A stretch of 64,000 bases of DNA. Source: Myxococcales bacterium. Its GTDB lineage: Bacteria > Myxococcota_A > Polyangia > Polyangiales > Polyangiaceae. Made by a program: the position numbers and the translations under genes. Under the pieces are notes generated by a model. That model made no database searches and was not told where the DNA came from. It was given only the letters and a program-made list of their open reading frames with translations. Shown piece by piece: positions 25,901-35,087 of this stretch; position 1 is the first letter of the stretch; every line of letters begins with the position of its first letter. The DNA lies in the NCBI GenBank assembly GCA_016703425.1, contig JADJCA010000013.1, forward strand, positions 62,001 through 126,000. The letters run 5' to 3'.

Positions 25901-26977
25901 ATGGCTCGACGCGTCTGCATTGTCACCGGCGGGGGCGACGCCCCTGGCATCAACGCGGTCTTGCGGGCCTTCGTCCACGCGTCGTCGCCAGACATCGACG
26001 TCTTCGGCGCACGCTTTGGCTTCGAAGGTCTGATGGACGACGAGACCATCGTGCCGTTGCCCATCGCGGCGGTGCGCGGGATCTTGCCGAAGGGTGGCAG
26101 CATCCTCGGGTGCTCGACGCGCGTCTATCCGTTCTTCGTGCCGGTCCCCGGCGGTTCGGCAACCCACGACCTCGGTCCTGACATCGTCGCGCGGCTCCAG
26201 CGACTCGAAATGGAGGGGCTGGTCCTTATCGGCGGCGACGGCACCATGGCGGCGGCGAAACGGTTCATGGACGCGGGCCTTCCGTGCGTGGGAATCCCAA
26301 AGACCATCGACAACGACATGGGCGGCACCGATCAGACCTTCGGCTTCGACACCGCCCTGGACACGGCAACGCGCGCCGTCGACGCGCTTCACTCGACGGC
26401 GGAATCGCATCGTCGGGTGATGATCCTCGAGGTGATGGGTCGCTACGCAGGCTTCATCGCCCTCGAGTCGGGCGTCGCCGGCGGCGCCGACGTGGTCCTC
26501 CTGCCCGAGATTCCCTACGACATCGCCCGCATCGTCGAGAAGATCGAGGAGCGTGAGCGGCTCGGTCTGCGCTTCACCATCGTCGTCGTCGCGGAAGGCG
26601 CCGCGCCCAAAGGCGGTGTCGTCGCAGAGATCGAGGGCGGCCGCCCGGGCCACTTGCCGCGCCTCGGCGGCGCCGGCGCGAGACTCGCGCTCGAGAGCGA
26701 ACGCGCGTGCCCGTCAGCCGAGGTGCGCGTCACGGTGCTCGGTCACTTGCAGCGCGGGGGCAGCCCGTCAGCTTTCGATCGGGCCCTTGGCTCGCGCTTC
26801 GGCGCGGCCGCCGCGAGGCTGGTCCGCACTGGCGAGTGGGGCAAGATGGTGAGCCTGCGGGGGACGCGCATCGAGTCGATCCCGATTGAGGCGGCGCTCT
26901 TGGAGAAGAAGGTCCTGGACCCGCAGGGGGAGTACGCCACCGCTGCGCGACTCCTCGGCATCACGCTCGGGGACTAA
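25901..26977 (+). CDS. pfkA: 6-phosphofructokinase
   Basis: A 358-residue cytoplasmic enzyme phosphorylating fructose 6-phosphate to the 1,6-bisphosphate. Visible motifs are GGGDAPGIN (phosphate-donor loop), GGDGT (111-115), PKTIDND (133-139, catalytic base Asp137), MGRYAGF and the GHLQRGGSPSAFDR substrate loop. The donor-site pair is Gly114 with Lys134. ATP enzymes of the E. coli type have Gly/Gly and PPi enzymes Asp/Lys, so this mixed pair leaves the donor open; it resembles ATP-using, non-allosteric group III enzymes. It sits between the OPT transporter and a methyltransferase, closely spaced on one strand. Confidence 0.93.
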   Translation: MARRVCIVTGGGDAPGINAVLRAFVHASSPDIDVFGARFGFEGLMDDETIVPLPIAAVRGILPKGGSILGCSTRVYPFFVPVPGGSATHDLGPDIVARLQRLEMEGLVLIGGDGTMAAAKRFMDAGLPCVGIPKTIDNDMGGTDQTFGFDTALDTATRAVDALHSTAESHRRVMILEVMGRYAGFIALESGVAGGADVVLLPEIPYDIARIVEKIEERERLGLRFTIVVVAEGAAPKGGVVAEIEGGRPGHLPRLGGAGARLALESERACPSAEVRVTVLGHLQRGGSPSAFDRALGSRFGAAAARLVRTGEWGKMVSLRGTRIESIPIEAALLEKKVLDPQGEYATAARLLGITLGD

Positions 26978-26980
26978 CTC

Positions 26981-27601
26981 ATGCTTCGAAAGGTCAAAGA
27001 GTCGCTCCTCAAGACCGGCTGGTCTTTGGGTCTCTACACGCCGCCAGACCGCGCCACGCTCGCGGTGCTCTTGCGCCGCTTCGCCGCGAACGCCAGCGTA
27101 AAGCGCGTGCTCTTCGTCGGCGTGAAGGCGTACAACCGCGACCTGCCGGCCATCTTCGCGCCGCGCACCTTCGCGACCATCGATCCGACTCCGGAGGTTG
27201 CCGCGTTCGGCGGAGACCCGCACTGGATCGACGTCCTCGAGAACCTGGAGGCGCACACGGGGCCGTCCTCCTTCGACCTCGTCGTTATGAACGGCGTCAT
27301 CGGCTTTGGCCTCAACGAGCCGGCGAACGTCGAGCGCGCGCTGCGGCAAGTGCACCGCGCCCTGGTGCCCGGCGGCACGCTCCTCTTGGGAATCAACGAG
27401 GAGATCGCGACGCACGTCGACCTCGCACGCGTCGAGGCAATGAAGCACTTCGTCGCGCGTGACCTGCCGGGATTCGGGGCGCCGCGCCTCGTGCTTCCCA
27501 CCCCTTTCCGCGAGAAGACGCACACCTTCGCGTGCTTTGAGCGCTCGCCCGGCGACGCAGACGGGGGCCAGCACGCGAGCGCGTCGGAGCCGGTGCGTTG
27601 A
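26981..27601 (+). CDS. SAM-dependent methyltransferase-like protein
   Basis: A 206-residue class I methyltransferase-like protein. VKRVLFVGVKAYN stands for motif I, but the usual glycine-rich loop (GxGxG) is degenerate. TIDPTPEVAAFGG gives the acidic second strand, FDLVVMNGVIGFGLNEPANVERALRQVHRALVPGGTLLLGI the motif IV/post-motif region. It may bind a different ligand or be inactive. It begins three bases after pfk and its stop overlaps the aminotransferase start (TTGA). Confidence 0.7.
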   Translation: MLRKVKESLLKTGWSLGLYTPPDRATLAVLLRRFAANASVKRVLFVGVKAYNRDLPAIFAPRTFATIDPTPEVAAFGGDPHWIDVLENLEAHTGPSSFDLVVMNGVIGFGLNEPANVERALRQVHRALVPGGTLLLGINEEIATHVDLARVEAMKHFVARDLPGFGAPRLVLPTPFREKTHTFACFERSPGDADGGQHASASEPVR

Positions 27602-28488
27602 TCGTCACGGCGATCATCAACGGCCGCACCTCGGGCGCTGACGACGGAACCGTCAGCGTGTTCGACCGCGGCTTTCTCTACGGCGACTCGGTCTTCGAGG
27701 TCTTTCGTACCTACGGCGGCGAGACGCCCACGGCGGAGGCGCACCTCGCTCGCCTCGCGGCCTCCGCGGAGCTTGTGCGCATGGCGGCGCCGGAACCGGA
27801 GCTCCTTCGCCGCGAAGTTGCGCAAGCCATCGCTGAAGCGCGCCGTGACGGCGACGAGGGCGACCTTATGGTTCGCGTCATCGTCACGCGCGGCGGCGGC
27901 ATGGCGCTAGCGTTCGACGACGAAGGCAGGCTCGGCACGCGCGTGATCATGGCGCTCCCCTTGCGAGCGCATTCGCGCGAGCTTTACCGCAGCGGCGTTG
28001 GGGTGATGCTCGCGTCAGCGGCGAGGACGACCGACGGGACCGACGCCATGGGCGCCAAGGTGTCGAACTACCTCCGAGCGTTGCTCCTGCTGGACGACGC
28101 CAAGCGCCGCGGGGCGCACGAGGTGCTGCTCGTGGACGAGCGCGGGGCCGTGAGGGAAGGCGCCACATCGAACGTCTTCGCGTGGCACGGCGACCGGCTC
28201 CTCACGCCGCCCGCCGGCGACATTCTGGTAGGCATCACGCGCGGGCACGTGCTCGCCGCCGCCCGCGACCTCGGCGTCGCGGTCTCGGAGGAGCGGCTCA
28301 CGCGCGAGGCGTTGGCTTCGGCGCGTGAGGTGTTCATCACGTCGAGTCTGAGGGAAGTGATGCCCATCGTGTCCGTCGACGGACGCCGCGTTGGCGACGG
28401 TGCTCCGGGAGCGATGACGCGGCGCCTTCATGGAGACCTGCGAAGGCGCATCGCACCGAAACACACGGCCGCCATGCCGTGGGAATAG
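27598..28488 (+). CDS. class IV aminotransferase (branched-chain/4-amino-4-deoxychorismate lyase type)
   Basis: A 296-residue PLP enzyme of fold type IV. SVFDRGFLYGDSVFEVFRTY opens it, the PLP lysine is Lys154 in GAKVSNYLRALLLLDDAKRRGAHEVLLVD, and the phosphate/cofactor loops GAVREGATSNVFA and ILVGITRGHVL follow, ending with EVFITSSLREVMPI. The family covers IlvE, D-amino-acid transaminase and PabC; the sequence alone does not decide among them. It starts at TTG 27598 overlapping the methyltransferase stop, so the two are translationally coupled. Last gene of the OPT-pfk cluster. Confidence 0.88.
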   Translation: MIVTAIINGRTSGADDGTVSVFDRGFLYGDSVFEVFRTYGGETPTAEAHLARLAASAELVRMAAPEPELLRREVAQAIAEARRDGDEGDLMVRVIVTRGGGMALAFDDEGRLGTRVIMALPLRAHSRELYRSGVGVMLASAARTTDGTDAMGAKVSNYLRALLLLDDAKRRGAHEVLLVDERGAVREGATSNVFAWHGDRLLTPPAGDILVGITRGHVLAAARDLGVAVSEERLTREALASAREVFITSSLREVMPIVSVDGRRVGDGAPGAMTRRLHGDLRRRIAPKHTAAMPWE

Positions 28489-28500
28489 GGCGCGGCGCCT

Positions 28501-28518
28501 GCCGCCCGCGAGGGCGGC
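28501..28518. terminator. GNRA-capped hairpin between convergent genes
   Basis: GCCGCCC and GGGCGGC form a seven-bp stem closed by a GCGA (GNRA) tetraloop. It lies in the short space between the aminotransferase stop and the convergent beta-helix gene stop. No U run follows on either strand; it is still the best candidate for a bidirectional terminator. Confidence 0.45.
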
Positions 28519-28526
28519 GCTTCCTC

Positions 28527-30422
28527 CTACTTCCTGAGAACGATCGCCGGCGGCGGGGGAAGAGGAATGGGGCCCGTGCCGATGCGGGTCCCGTTGTTCT
28601 CAAAGCGTGTGTCGTCAGATACCACGAGTTCGAGGCCCTCCGGCTCGCGGGTTGTCAGGCTGAGGGTCGTTCCGTCGATGGCGGCGAGCCCCACCGAGTG
28701 CTCGCGCAGGATGCTCGCGCGGACCGAGCCCGACGACGACGACGCGATGAGGCCGGCCCCCACCGACTTTTGGATCACGCTTTCCGCGAGGTCAACGCAC
28801 GCGTTTGCCATTGACACGATGGCGTGACCAAAAGGCTCGTCGCGTTCCTGCTCCCTAACGTTGCGGACCAAGGAGCGTGTCAGCTTCACCGAGGAGGTCT
28901 CCTCAAGAGCAAACACGCCCACAAATCGCGCGTCGTCCACCGTCGAGCTCCGGAGCTCGAGGTGCGCGCCCGAGGCGACGACCGCGCCCATGCCATACCG
29001 GCCGGCCGCGTCGCTGAGAGTGCTCAAGACCGCGCTGCCGTCGAGCGTCATGCTAGCGCCGACGACCGTCACGCCGGCGCTTCGATTCCCGACGACAACC
29101 GAGCTCACGAGGCCGAGCGTGCCGCCTCGCTTGGCGAACGCACCAGTGCCGTAGTCCTTTTGCGGTGTGCTCTTGGTGTCTTCGATAACAACCTGCGAGG
29201 CTGTCACCGTCGCGCCGTCGGACTCGAGCCCCGTGTCGACGTTCTCGGCGATACGCACCTTCGTGAGGGACGCCTCGGCCTTGTCCAAGACCGTGACGCC
29301 CCGCCCGAAGAGCTTGGCTCCATCGGGGAGCGTTCGTGCCACGAAGGACTCGGCAACGACGAGCTTCGTGCGCGCCCCGCTCGCGAAGATGCCCATCGTG
29401 TGGTTGTCGGTGATCGAGCTCCTCTGCACCGTGATGGCGGAGCCGAGCTTGCCGTACACGCCGCGGCCTTCTTTGCCCGACGCGCCGGTGGCCGTCGTGC
29501 GCACGATGGAGCCGTCGACGATGATGTTCGCGCCCTCGGCGAAGACGCCGACGTCCGCGTTCTGCTCCACGGCGGCGCTGACGAGCTCCACCGTGGCACC
29601 GCCTTCGACATCCACGCCGCGCCCGAGGCCAACAGTCGCTGAGGGAAGCGTTCCGCGCACGACGCCACCCTCGAAGCGAACGCGCGTCTTGCTCCCGACC
29701 GCAACGAGGCCAAGCTCGCGGTTTGCTTCGAGGCGAAGCGCCCGCGCGTCGAGCGTGCCCGCGGTCACGACCACGCCGCCTCGATGGCCGCTGAAGGTCA
29801 GGCCGGAGATGCTCACTTTTGTGCCAGCGCTTGCGAGGTTGAGACCAGGGGTCGTCGTCGCTCCGCTGACGCTCTCCACGCGCACCCTCTCAGTGCAGCG
29901 CCCCACGAGCGTGACGTCGCGCTTGATGGAAAGCGCCTCGAGATAGGTGCCAGCCTCCACGGCAACGACGCCGCCGGCGGCGACCTTGGTCAGAGCATCC
30001 CCAATCGTGCGCGCATGCGTCGCGTCGTCGACGCCGTTCGCGTCGACGAGGACGGACGTGCCAGTCGGAGGAAACGGCGCGGTGCAATCGTCGATAGGCT
30101 CGCAGCCACGGGCACCGAGCTTCGGCATGGTCGCGCCGGTGCAGGCGGCCGTGGTCACGACGGGCTCGCAGCCCCACCCGCTCTTCGCTGGCGCGAAGCC
30201 GAGTGGGCAGCCTCCGCTCCAACCGACGCGACTGCACTCGGCGCCTTCGAGGGGCGCTGTGCCCGCGGCGCAGGGACCATCGGGAAACGACGGCGGACAC
30301 TCGACGCAAGGCGCCAGCGGGGGATCGCCCGGCGGTCCCGCGACCGCGGGCTCGGAAGAGGTGCAACCCCCGAAGGCGGCGGCGATCAGGCCCACCAGCC
30401 AAGCGAGGGCTCGTTCGCGCAT
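28527..30422 (-). CDS. lipoprotein with Cys-rich N-terminus and right-handed beta-helix
   Basis: A 631-residue lipoprotein (lipobox AAFGGCTSS). A cysteine-rich region (about 35-125, with CVECPPSFPDG, CSRVGWSGGCPLGFAP and CEPIDDCTAPFPPTG) is followed by a DUF1565-like start of a beta-helix (ATHARTIGDALTKVAAGGVVAVEAGTYLEALSIKRDVTLVGRC). Many coils of about 22-26 residues then run to the end (GRGVYGKLGSAITVQRSSI, GRGVTVLDKAEASLTKVRI, YGMGAVVASGAHLELRSSTV). Such myxobacterial proteins are predicted surface polysaccharide-binding proteins. The start ATG 30422 has GATACT six bases upstream. It is divergent from the fibronectin-type lipoprotein. Confidence 0.83.
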   Translation of the reverse strand: MRERALAWLVGLIAAAFGGCTSSEPAVAGPPGDPPLAPCVECPPSFPDGPCAAGTAPLEGAECSRVGWSGGCPLGFAPAKSGWGCEPVVTTAACTGATMPKLGARGCEPIDDCTAPFPPTGTSVLVDANGVDDATHARTIGDALTKVAAGGVVAVEAGTYLEALSIKRDVTLVGRCTERVRVESVSGATTTPGLNLASAGTKVSISGLTFSGHRGGVVVTAGTLDARALRLEANRELGLVAVGSKTRVRFEGGVVRGTLPSATVGLGRGVDVEGGATVELVSAAVEQNADVGVFAEGANIIVDGSIVRTTATGASGKEGRGVYGKLGSAITVQRSSITDNHTMGIFASGARTKLVVAESFVARTLPDGAKLFGRGVTVLDKAEASLTKVRIAENVDTGLESDGATVTASQVVIEDTKSTPQKDYGTGAFAKRGGTLGLVSSVVVGNRSAGVTVVGASMTLDGSAVLSTLSDAAGRYGMGAVVASGAHLELRSSTVDDARFVGVFALEETSSVKLTRSLVRNVREQERDEPFGHAIVSMANACVDLAESVIQKSVGAGLIASSSSGSVRASILREHSVGLAAIDGTTLSLTTREPEGLELVVSDDTRFENNGTRIGTGPIPLPPPPAIVLRK

Positions 30423-30428
30423 GGGGGT

Positions 30429-30434
30429 AGTATC
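30429..30434 (-). promoter_or_regulatory. -10 hexamer for leaderless beta-helix lipoprotein gene
   Basis: GATACT on the minus strand (five of six matches to TATACT) ends six bases before the ATG at 30422. The spacer ACCCCC offers no ribosome site. Confidence 0.4.
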
Positions 30435-30567
30435 GCGCAGCTGGCCCGTGGCCCCAAGCTCGTCGTGGCGCGGCGCGCGCGGCTCCAACCTTTCGAACGC
30501 GTCGTCCTCGGAGGCCTGTGTAGTCTTGCACGAAGTGGGCGGGCGTGAAGTGAAAGGCAACGCGGGA

Positions 30568-31824
30568 ATGAACGCGGCGACGGCGGCGCTGGTTGTCGGC
30601 GCCGTCCTGGTCACCAGTTGCTCGCGGCTCAGCCCTTCGATCCGCGCGGACGCGGCTCCGCCTCCCACGAAGAGGGACGCAACCGCTCGAGACGTCCCGT
30701 CCGACGGGACCGATACTGGCAGCGACGGCGGCAAGGAAGCCAACGCGGCGAACCCGGGCGTAGCGGCGAGCCCCGCGGTTGAGATCGCGCTCGAGGATGC
30801 CCCGCTCCTCACCGTGCGGGCCCTGGGACCATCTCTCATCGAGCTCACGCTTAGCGACCGCGCGCCAGCCGCGTGGAAGACCGTCGAGGTCGAGCGCCGC
30901 GTCGCGTCCGAGGAGCCTCGACAACACGACAAGTTCGAGCAAAGCACGGGCCGCCTCCGCGTCGTCGCTCCCCATCGACACGTTCACTCGGCCAAGCCGG
31001 CGACAACCTACGCGTACCGCGCGCGCACGACCGGCCCTTGGTCACCGGAGGTTATCGTTCGCACCGCCGCGCCGGGTGGCCCGCCACCGGGTCCGACGTC
31101 GTTCGATGCGAAGGCCACGACGCCGTTCGCCGTGCGGCTCTCGTGGGAAGCCGACGCGCAAATGGTCGCTGGCTTCGAGATCGAGGTGGCTTCCGATGGC
31201 AACCCGTACGTTCGTGCCGCGCTCGTCGATGCCACGGTGCGTGAGTTTGTCCACCACCATCGACTGCCGAAGCGCGAGTACAGCTATCGCGTCCGAGCGT
31301 TCAACGGGCTCGGTCCCTCGGCGCGATCCCCGGTCGTGCCTGTCACGACTCCGGAGCACGGACGCTTGGAGTCTGCTGCGCGACCTCCGTGCGAGCCGCT
31401 GCCAAAGGCCTCGCCAAACATGCCGCACGACGTCGTCAACCACCGCGGAGGCAAGTCGCTCTACAGCGTCCCCGACCGAACGAACCCGCTCAAGCGGCAC
31501 CTGTTCGGTGAGTACGAAGGATGTTTTCGAGACTTCGGCGCCTTCGAGCTGCAGGACCCAAGCATCGTCGCCATCGAGGACTACGTCGATGAGGGGTTTC
31601 CACTCGTGCGTGGGGTCGCGGGGGCGGGCGAGTTTGTGGGCGCACAGCTCCACACGATGCGCTTCTCACGGGGTCGGTACACGTTGGTCGACATCGCCAA
31701 CTTCTGCGGTTCGCCGGCTCCCGACCGCGATCCGGCCGACCCGAGCGTGGGCACCGAGGCCGGCGACGACCTCAGCGCGCACGCTCCCCCCTTCGAGAAG
31801 TGCCAGCGCGACTTTCGGCGTTGA
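30568..31824 (+). CDS. lipoprotein with fibronectin type III-like domains
   Basis: A 418-residue lipoprotein (VGAVLVTSCSR lipobox). After a low-complexity spacer, two FN3-like units are visible. The first (about 70-165) ends in TTYAYRARTTGPWSPEV, the second (about 175-265) ends in REYSYRVRAFNGLGPSARSPVVPVTT. These final strands with the conserved Tyr-x-Tyr-x-Val/Ala-Arg pattern are the family signature. The last 150 residues (CEPLPKASPNMPHDVVNHRGGKSLYSVPDRTNPLKRHLFGEYEGCFRDF onwards) are unfamiliar and have four cysteines. No enzyme motif is visible. Confidence 0.72.
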   Translation: MNAATAALVVGAVLVTSCSRLSPSIRADAAPPPTKRDATARDVPSDGTDTGSDGGKEANAANPGVAASPAVEIALEDAPLLTVRALGPSLIELTLSDRAPAAWKTVEVERRVASEEPRQHDKFEQSTGRLRVVAPHRHVHSAKPATTYAYRARTTGPWSPEVIVRTAAPGGPPPGPTSFDAKATTPFAVRLSWEADAQMVAGFEIEVASDGNPYVRAALVDATVREFVHHHRLPKREYSYRVRAFNGLGPSARSPVVPVTTPEHGRLESAARPPCEPLPKASPNMPHDVVNHRGGKSLYSVPDRTNPLKRHLFGEYEGCFRDFGAFELQDPSIVAIEDYVDEGFPLVRGVAGAGEFVGAQLHTMRFSRGRYTLVDIANFCGSPAPDRDPADPSVGTEAGDDLSAHAPPFEKCQRDFRR

Positions 31825-31883
31825 GGTGCCGCTTCCTACACGCGCGCAGCCCAAGTCTGGCAGTGGCGGCACGCGGGCACCTC
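31823..31883. repeat. 8-bp inverted repeat spanning convergent intergenic region
   Basis: GAGGTGCC (31823-31830) and GGCACCTC (31876-31883) overlap the two facing stop codons of the FN3 lipoprotein and the DUF155 gene and could fold into a long hairpin. There is no U tract. Confidence 0.4.
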
Positions 31884-32691
31884 AGTGCTTCATCTGCGCG
31901 ACGAACAACACGACCTCGATGGCGATGAGGACCACCACGAGGATCTCCAGAAACAAGCTCCGCTTCTGCTGAGCGAGGTCAACGAGGAGCTCCAGGTTGT
32001 CGTCGATCATGTGCAGCTTGTGATCGAGGGCTCGATACCGATCCTCGATCGAGAACGACTGCTTCAAATCGCGATGCAGGCGGTCCAGCTCTTCGACGTC
32101 CCACGTGAGCGCCGGCGAGTCGAGCAGCGAGAGCGTGCGGACGACGCGATTGCGGAGCGTCATACCGAGCCCCACAAGCCGCAAGAGATCCCGAACGCGG
32201 CCGCGAAAGTGGCCCATCTGCTCGAGTTGGACGGCCACCGTGTGGAGCTTGTCGACGAGGCCGTCGACGTCCTCCTCGTAGTACTCCATGGCCACCGATT
32301 GCCCGATGACGAAGGCCACGATCTCGACGATGGGAGCGCTGAGCTCGCGAACGACCGCGCCATCGAAGCTCGCGTTGGGACGCGCGACGTCAGCGCGGAC
32401 CTCGACGCGAAAGCTCTCCGCGACGGGTGCGCGGGGCGTTCCGCCGGCGGGGCCACCCTCGTCGAAACGCTGCATCGCCGCGATGACGCGCTTTTGCTCC
32501 GCTTCGTCGACGCCAAAAAAGACGACCGCGCCGAAGTCGTGGAGCACGGCCCAACCGTTCCCCGAGTAGCTGGCGACGAGCGCCGTCTTCGACGCCTTGG
32601 TGAGGGCTGCCTTCCCGTCGAAGAGCGTCACGAGCTCCCGCAGCGGAACAGTCGACGCGATGGCGTAAGCCGCTATGGGGATGGTCGCCAT
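31882..32691 (-). CDS. RMD1/YagE family protein (DUF155)
   Basis: A 269-residue protein of the DUF155 family, which includes yeast Rmd1 and Sif proteins. The family layout is an N-terminal alpha/beta region (VPLRELVTLFDGKA...GWAVLHDFGAVVFFGVDEAEQ), a middle helical region (EIVAFVIGQSVAMEYYEEDVDGLVDKLHTVAVQLEQMGHF), a helical arm ending VEELDRLHRDLKQSFSIEDRYRALDHKLHMIDDNLELLVDL, and one C-terminal membrane helix (LFLEILVVVLIAIEVVLFVA). All are present. ATG 32691 is the start that fits the family. The bacterial function is unknown. It follows a small gene by 17 bases. Confidence 0.85.
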   Translation of the reverse strand: MATIPIAAYAIASTVPLRELVTLFDGKAALTKASKTALVASYSGNGWAVLHDFGAVVFFGVDEAEQKRVIAAMQRFDEGGPAGGTPRAPVAESFRVEVRADVARPNASFDGAVVRELSAPIVEIVAFVIGQSVAMEYYEEDVDGLVDKLHTVAVQLEQMGHFRGRVRDLLRLVGLGMTLRNRVVRTLSLLDSPALTWDVEELDRLHRDLKQSFSIEDRYRALDHKLHMIDDNLELLVDLAQQKRSLFLEILVVVLIAIEVVLFVAQMKH

Positions 32692-32708
32692 GCGGTCCGG
32701 TGGTGGCG

Positions 32709-32969
32709 CTACTCCTGCCGACGCCCCGTAGGCAACACGGCCGGCATGCCGATGGCGCTCCGCGCGCGGCGCTCGCAAAACCCTCGGAGGCTCTCGACCT
32801 GCTCTTGAATCCGCGCCAGCTGGTCCGGACCGTCGGCCTCCTCGGCGTCGAAGCCGAGCTCACGAAAGGTCGATATCTCGTGCGGCTGCGCGATGTTCTT
32901 GAGCTCCGCGATGGTGATCTCGATGTACTCGAGGAGCTCGACGCGGCTGATCGGTGACGTTTGATTCAC
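32709..32969 (-). CDS. small helical hypothetical protein upstream of DUF155 gene
   Basis: An 86-residue acidic, helix-rich protein (RVELLEYIEITIAELKNIAQPHEIST, then ARIQEQVESLRGFCERRA). The start is GTG with AGGAG six bases ahead. I do not recognise it. The 17-base spacing to the DUF155 gene points to a two-gene operon and perhaps a shared complex. Confidence 0.6.
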   Translation of the reverse strand: MNQTSPISRVELLEYIEITIAELKNIAQPHEISTFRELGFDAEEADGPDQLARIQEQVESLRGFCERRARSAIGMPAVLPTGRRQE

Positions 32970-32978
32970 GAGCGACTC

Positions 32979-35087
32979 CTACGTGCTTCCCTGTGTTGTC
33001 TGCGGCGCGGGGGCCCGACGGGGCACAAACTTCAGAAGCGCCATGGCGCGGGACTCAAGATGGTACAGGCGGGGCCCATCCGCAAGGGCCTCCGGCGGGG
33101 GCGGCACGAGCGGATGATGCGTATCCACGAGGGCGATCAGCTCACGATTCGGTGGCAATACGAAGTCGAGGGGCCACGCCGCGCCATTAATGAGGAGGGC
33201 GAGGCTCGTTTCTTCGCGCGCGACGGCGCCGGGGAGCTGGCCGGGACCGTGGTGGGCGGGACCGTGACCATGGAGCACCATCATGAGCCCCCTCTCCTCG
33301 GGTGCATCCCAGTCCCTTGGGGCCATGAGCTCCCCGTCGGGCCTTAGCCAGCTGATGTCCCCGTCGCGAAAGTGGCGCTCGGGCCGCAACGCCGAGAGCT
33401 CTCGCCGGAGCGCCACGACGTGGCGCGTGAAGGCGAGCAGCTCGCTGCCGGTGGCGTCGAGGACCCAAGGAAGCCACGAGGTGGGATCGTCGAGGCAATA
33501 GGCGTTGTTGTTGCCGCGCTGCGTGCGGCCCATCTCGTCGCCGGCGAGGATCATGGGCACCCCCGGCGCGAGAAGCAGCGTCGCCATGAAGGCACGCATC
33601 TGCCGCGCCCGCGCCGTCCGCACGAGCGGGTCGTCGGTGGGCCCTTCGACGCCGAAGTTCGCGGAGAAGTTCTCGCCGGCGCCGTCGCGGTTGCCCTCGC
33701 CGTTGCGATCGTTGTGCCGCGACTCGTAGCTCACGAGATCGCGAAGCGTGAAGCCATCATGCACCGTCACGAAGTTGATGCTCGCCGTGGGCCCGCGCCC
33801 GCTGAACACGCCGCTTGATCCGGTGAGCCGATCGCCGAGCGGGCCCAAGCGCTTCTCGTAGCCATTCCAGAAGCGACGGACGTCATCGCGAAAGTGCGAG
33901 TTCCACTCGCGTAGCGGCGCTGGGAAGTGCCCCAAGACGAAGCCGTCGGGCGTCACGTCCCACGGCTCGGCGATGAGCTTCACGGTACCGAGGACCGGAT
34001 CCTGATGGAGCGCGTCGAAGAACGCGGCCCCCCGGTCAAAACGGCCTCGCTCCACCCCGAGCACCGTCGCCAGGTCGAGCCGGAAGCCGTCGACGCCCAT
34101 GACGCTGACCCAATAGCGGAGCGAGTCCATCACGAGCTTGAGGACCGCCGGGTGCTCGACGCGCAGCGTGTTGCCGCAGCCGCTTCGATCGACGTAGCGG
34201 CGTGGATCATCGGGCGCGAGCTCGTAGTAGCTCTTGTTGTCGATGCCACGAAAGGACAGAGTCGGCCCCGCCTCGTCGCCCTCGCAGGTGTGGTTGAAGA
34301 CGACGTCGAGGATCACCTCGATGCCCGCACGGTGGAGCGCGGCCACCATCGCACGAAACTCGCGAATGGCGTTCTCGGGCTTGGTGGCGTAACGCCCCGC
34401 CGGCGAAAAGTACGAGAGCGTGTTGTAACCCCAGTAGTTCGTCTGACCGCGCCCTTCGACCTTCCGCTCGCTCACGCACTCGAAGACCGGCAGGAGCTCC
34501 ACCGCCGTGACGCCGAGCGCGCGCAGGTGCGCGATCGCCGGCTCGGACGCGAGCCCGAGGTACGTGCCGCGCAGCTCGGAGGAAACGTCAGGCATGAGCT
34601 TCGTCATGCCTTTCACGTGAAGCTCGTAGAGCACCGTGTCACGCCAGGGCGTCTTCGGTCGCGCGAAGAGCCCCGCCTCGCTGACGTCGCTTTCGCTCGA
34701 GGTCGGAAACGCGATGACCCCGCGCGGCACGTGCTCAGAACTGTCGCGGTCGTCGGGGCGATCCGCATCGGGCGCGTAGCCGAAGACGGGCCCGTCGAAG
34801 TGAATGCGGCCCGCGACGCGACGCGCGTAGGGGTCGAGCAGCAGCTTGCTGGGTGCAAAGCGGTGGCCCGCCGCCGGCTGATACGGGCCGTGCACACGAT
34901 ACCCGTAGGTGTCCCCTTCCCTGACCGAGCGGAGGCGCGCCTCCCAGATGCCCACCTCGCCACGGGAAAGGGCGACGCGCCGCTCGCCCGCGGCGTCGAA
35001 CAGGCAAAGGTCGACGGCGTCGGCGTGCTCCGAGAACAATCGAAAGACGAAGTCGTCGCCGTCGCGGGTCACGCCCAACGCGGTCAT
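32979..35087 (-). CDS. glgX: glycogen debranching enzyme (isoamylase type, GH13)
   Basis: A 702-residue cytoplasmic enzyme that hydrolyses alpha-1,6 branches of glycogen. An N-terminal CBM48 domain (FRLFSEHADAVDLCLFD...GDTYGYRVHGPY) precedes the TIM barrel with GH13 regions: DVVFNHT, the nucleophile Asp in GVDGFRLDLATVLG, the acid Glu in LIAEPWDV and VHDGFTLRDLV. NNNAYC and LAGDEMGRTQ are typical of GlgX. The start ATG 35087 overlaps the malQ stop (ATGA), so the two enzymes of maltodextrin/glycogen breakdown are co-translated. Confidence 0.95.
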   Translation of the reverse strand: MTALGVTRDGDDFVFRLFSEHADAVDLCLFDAAGERRVALSRGEVGIWEARLRSVREGDTYGYRVHGPYQPAAGHRFAPSKLLLDPYARRVAGRIHFDGPVFGYAPDADRPDDRDSSEHVPRGVIAFPTSSESDVSEAGLFARPKTPWRDTVLYELHVKGMTKLMPDVSSELRGTYLGLASEPAIAHLRALGVTAVELLPVFECVSERKVEGRGQTNYWGYNTLSYFSPAGRYATKPENAIREFRAMVAALHRAGIEVILDVVFNHTCEGDEAGPTLSFRGIDNKSYYELAPDDPRRYVDRSGCGNTLRVEHPAVLKLVMDSLRYWVSVMGVDGFRLDLATVLGVERGRFDRGAAFFDALHQDPVLGTVKLIAEPWDVTPDGFVLGHFPAPLREWNSHFRDDVRRFWNGYEKRLGPLGDRLTGSSGVFSGRGPTASINFVTVHDGFTLRDLVSYESRHNDRNGEGNRDGAGENFSANFGVEGPTDDPLVRTARARQMRAFMATLLLAPGVPMILAGDEMGRTQRGNNNAYCLDDPTSWLPWVLDATGSELLAFTRHVVALRRELSALRPERHFRDGDISWLRPDGELMAPRDWDAPEERGLMMVLHGHGPAHHGPGQLPGAVAREETSLALLINGAAWPLDFVLPPNRELIALVDTHHPLVPPPPEALADGPRLYHLESRAMALLKFVPRRAPAPQTTQGST

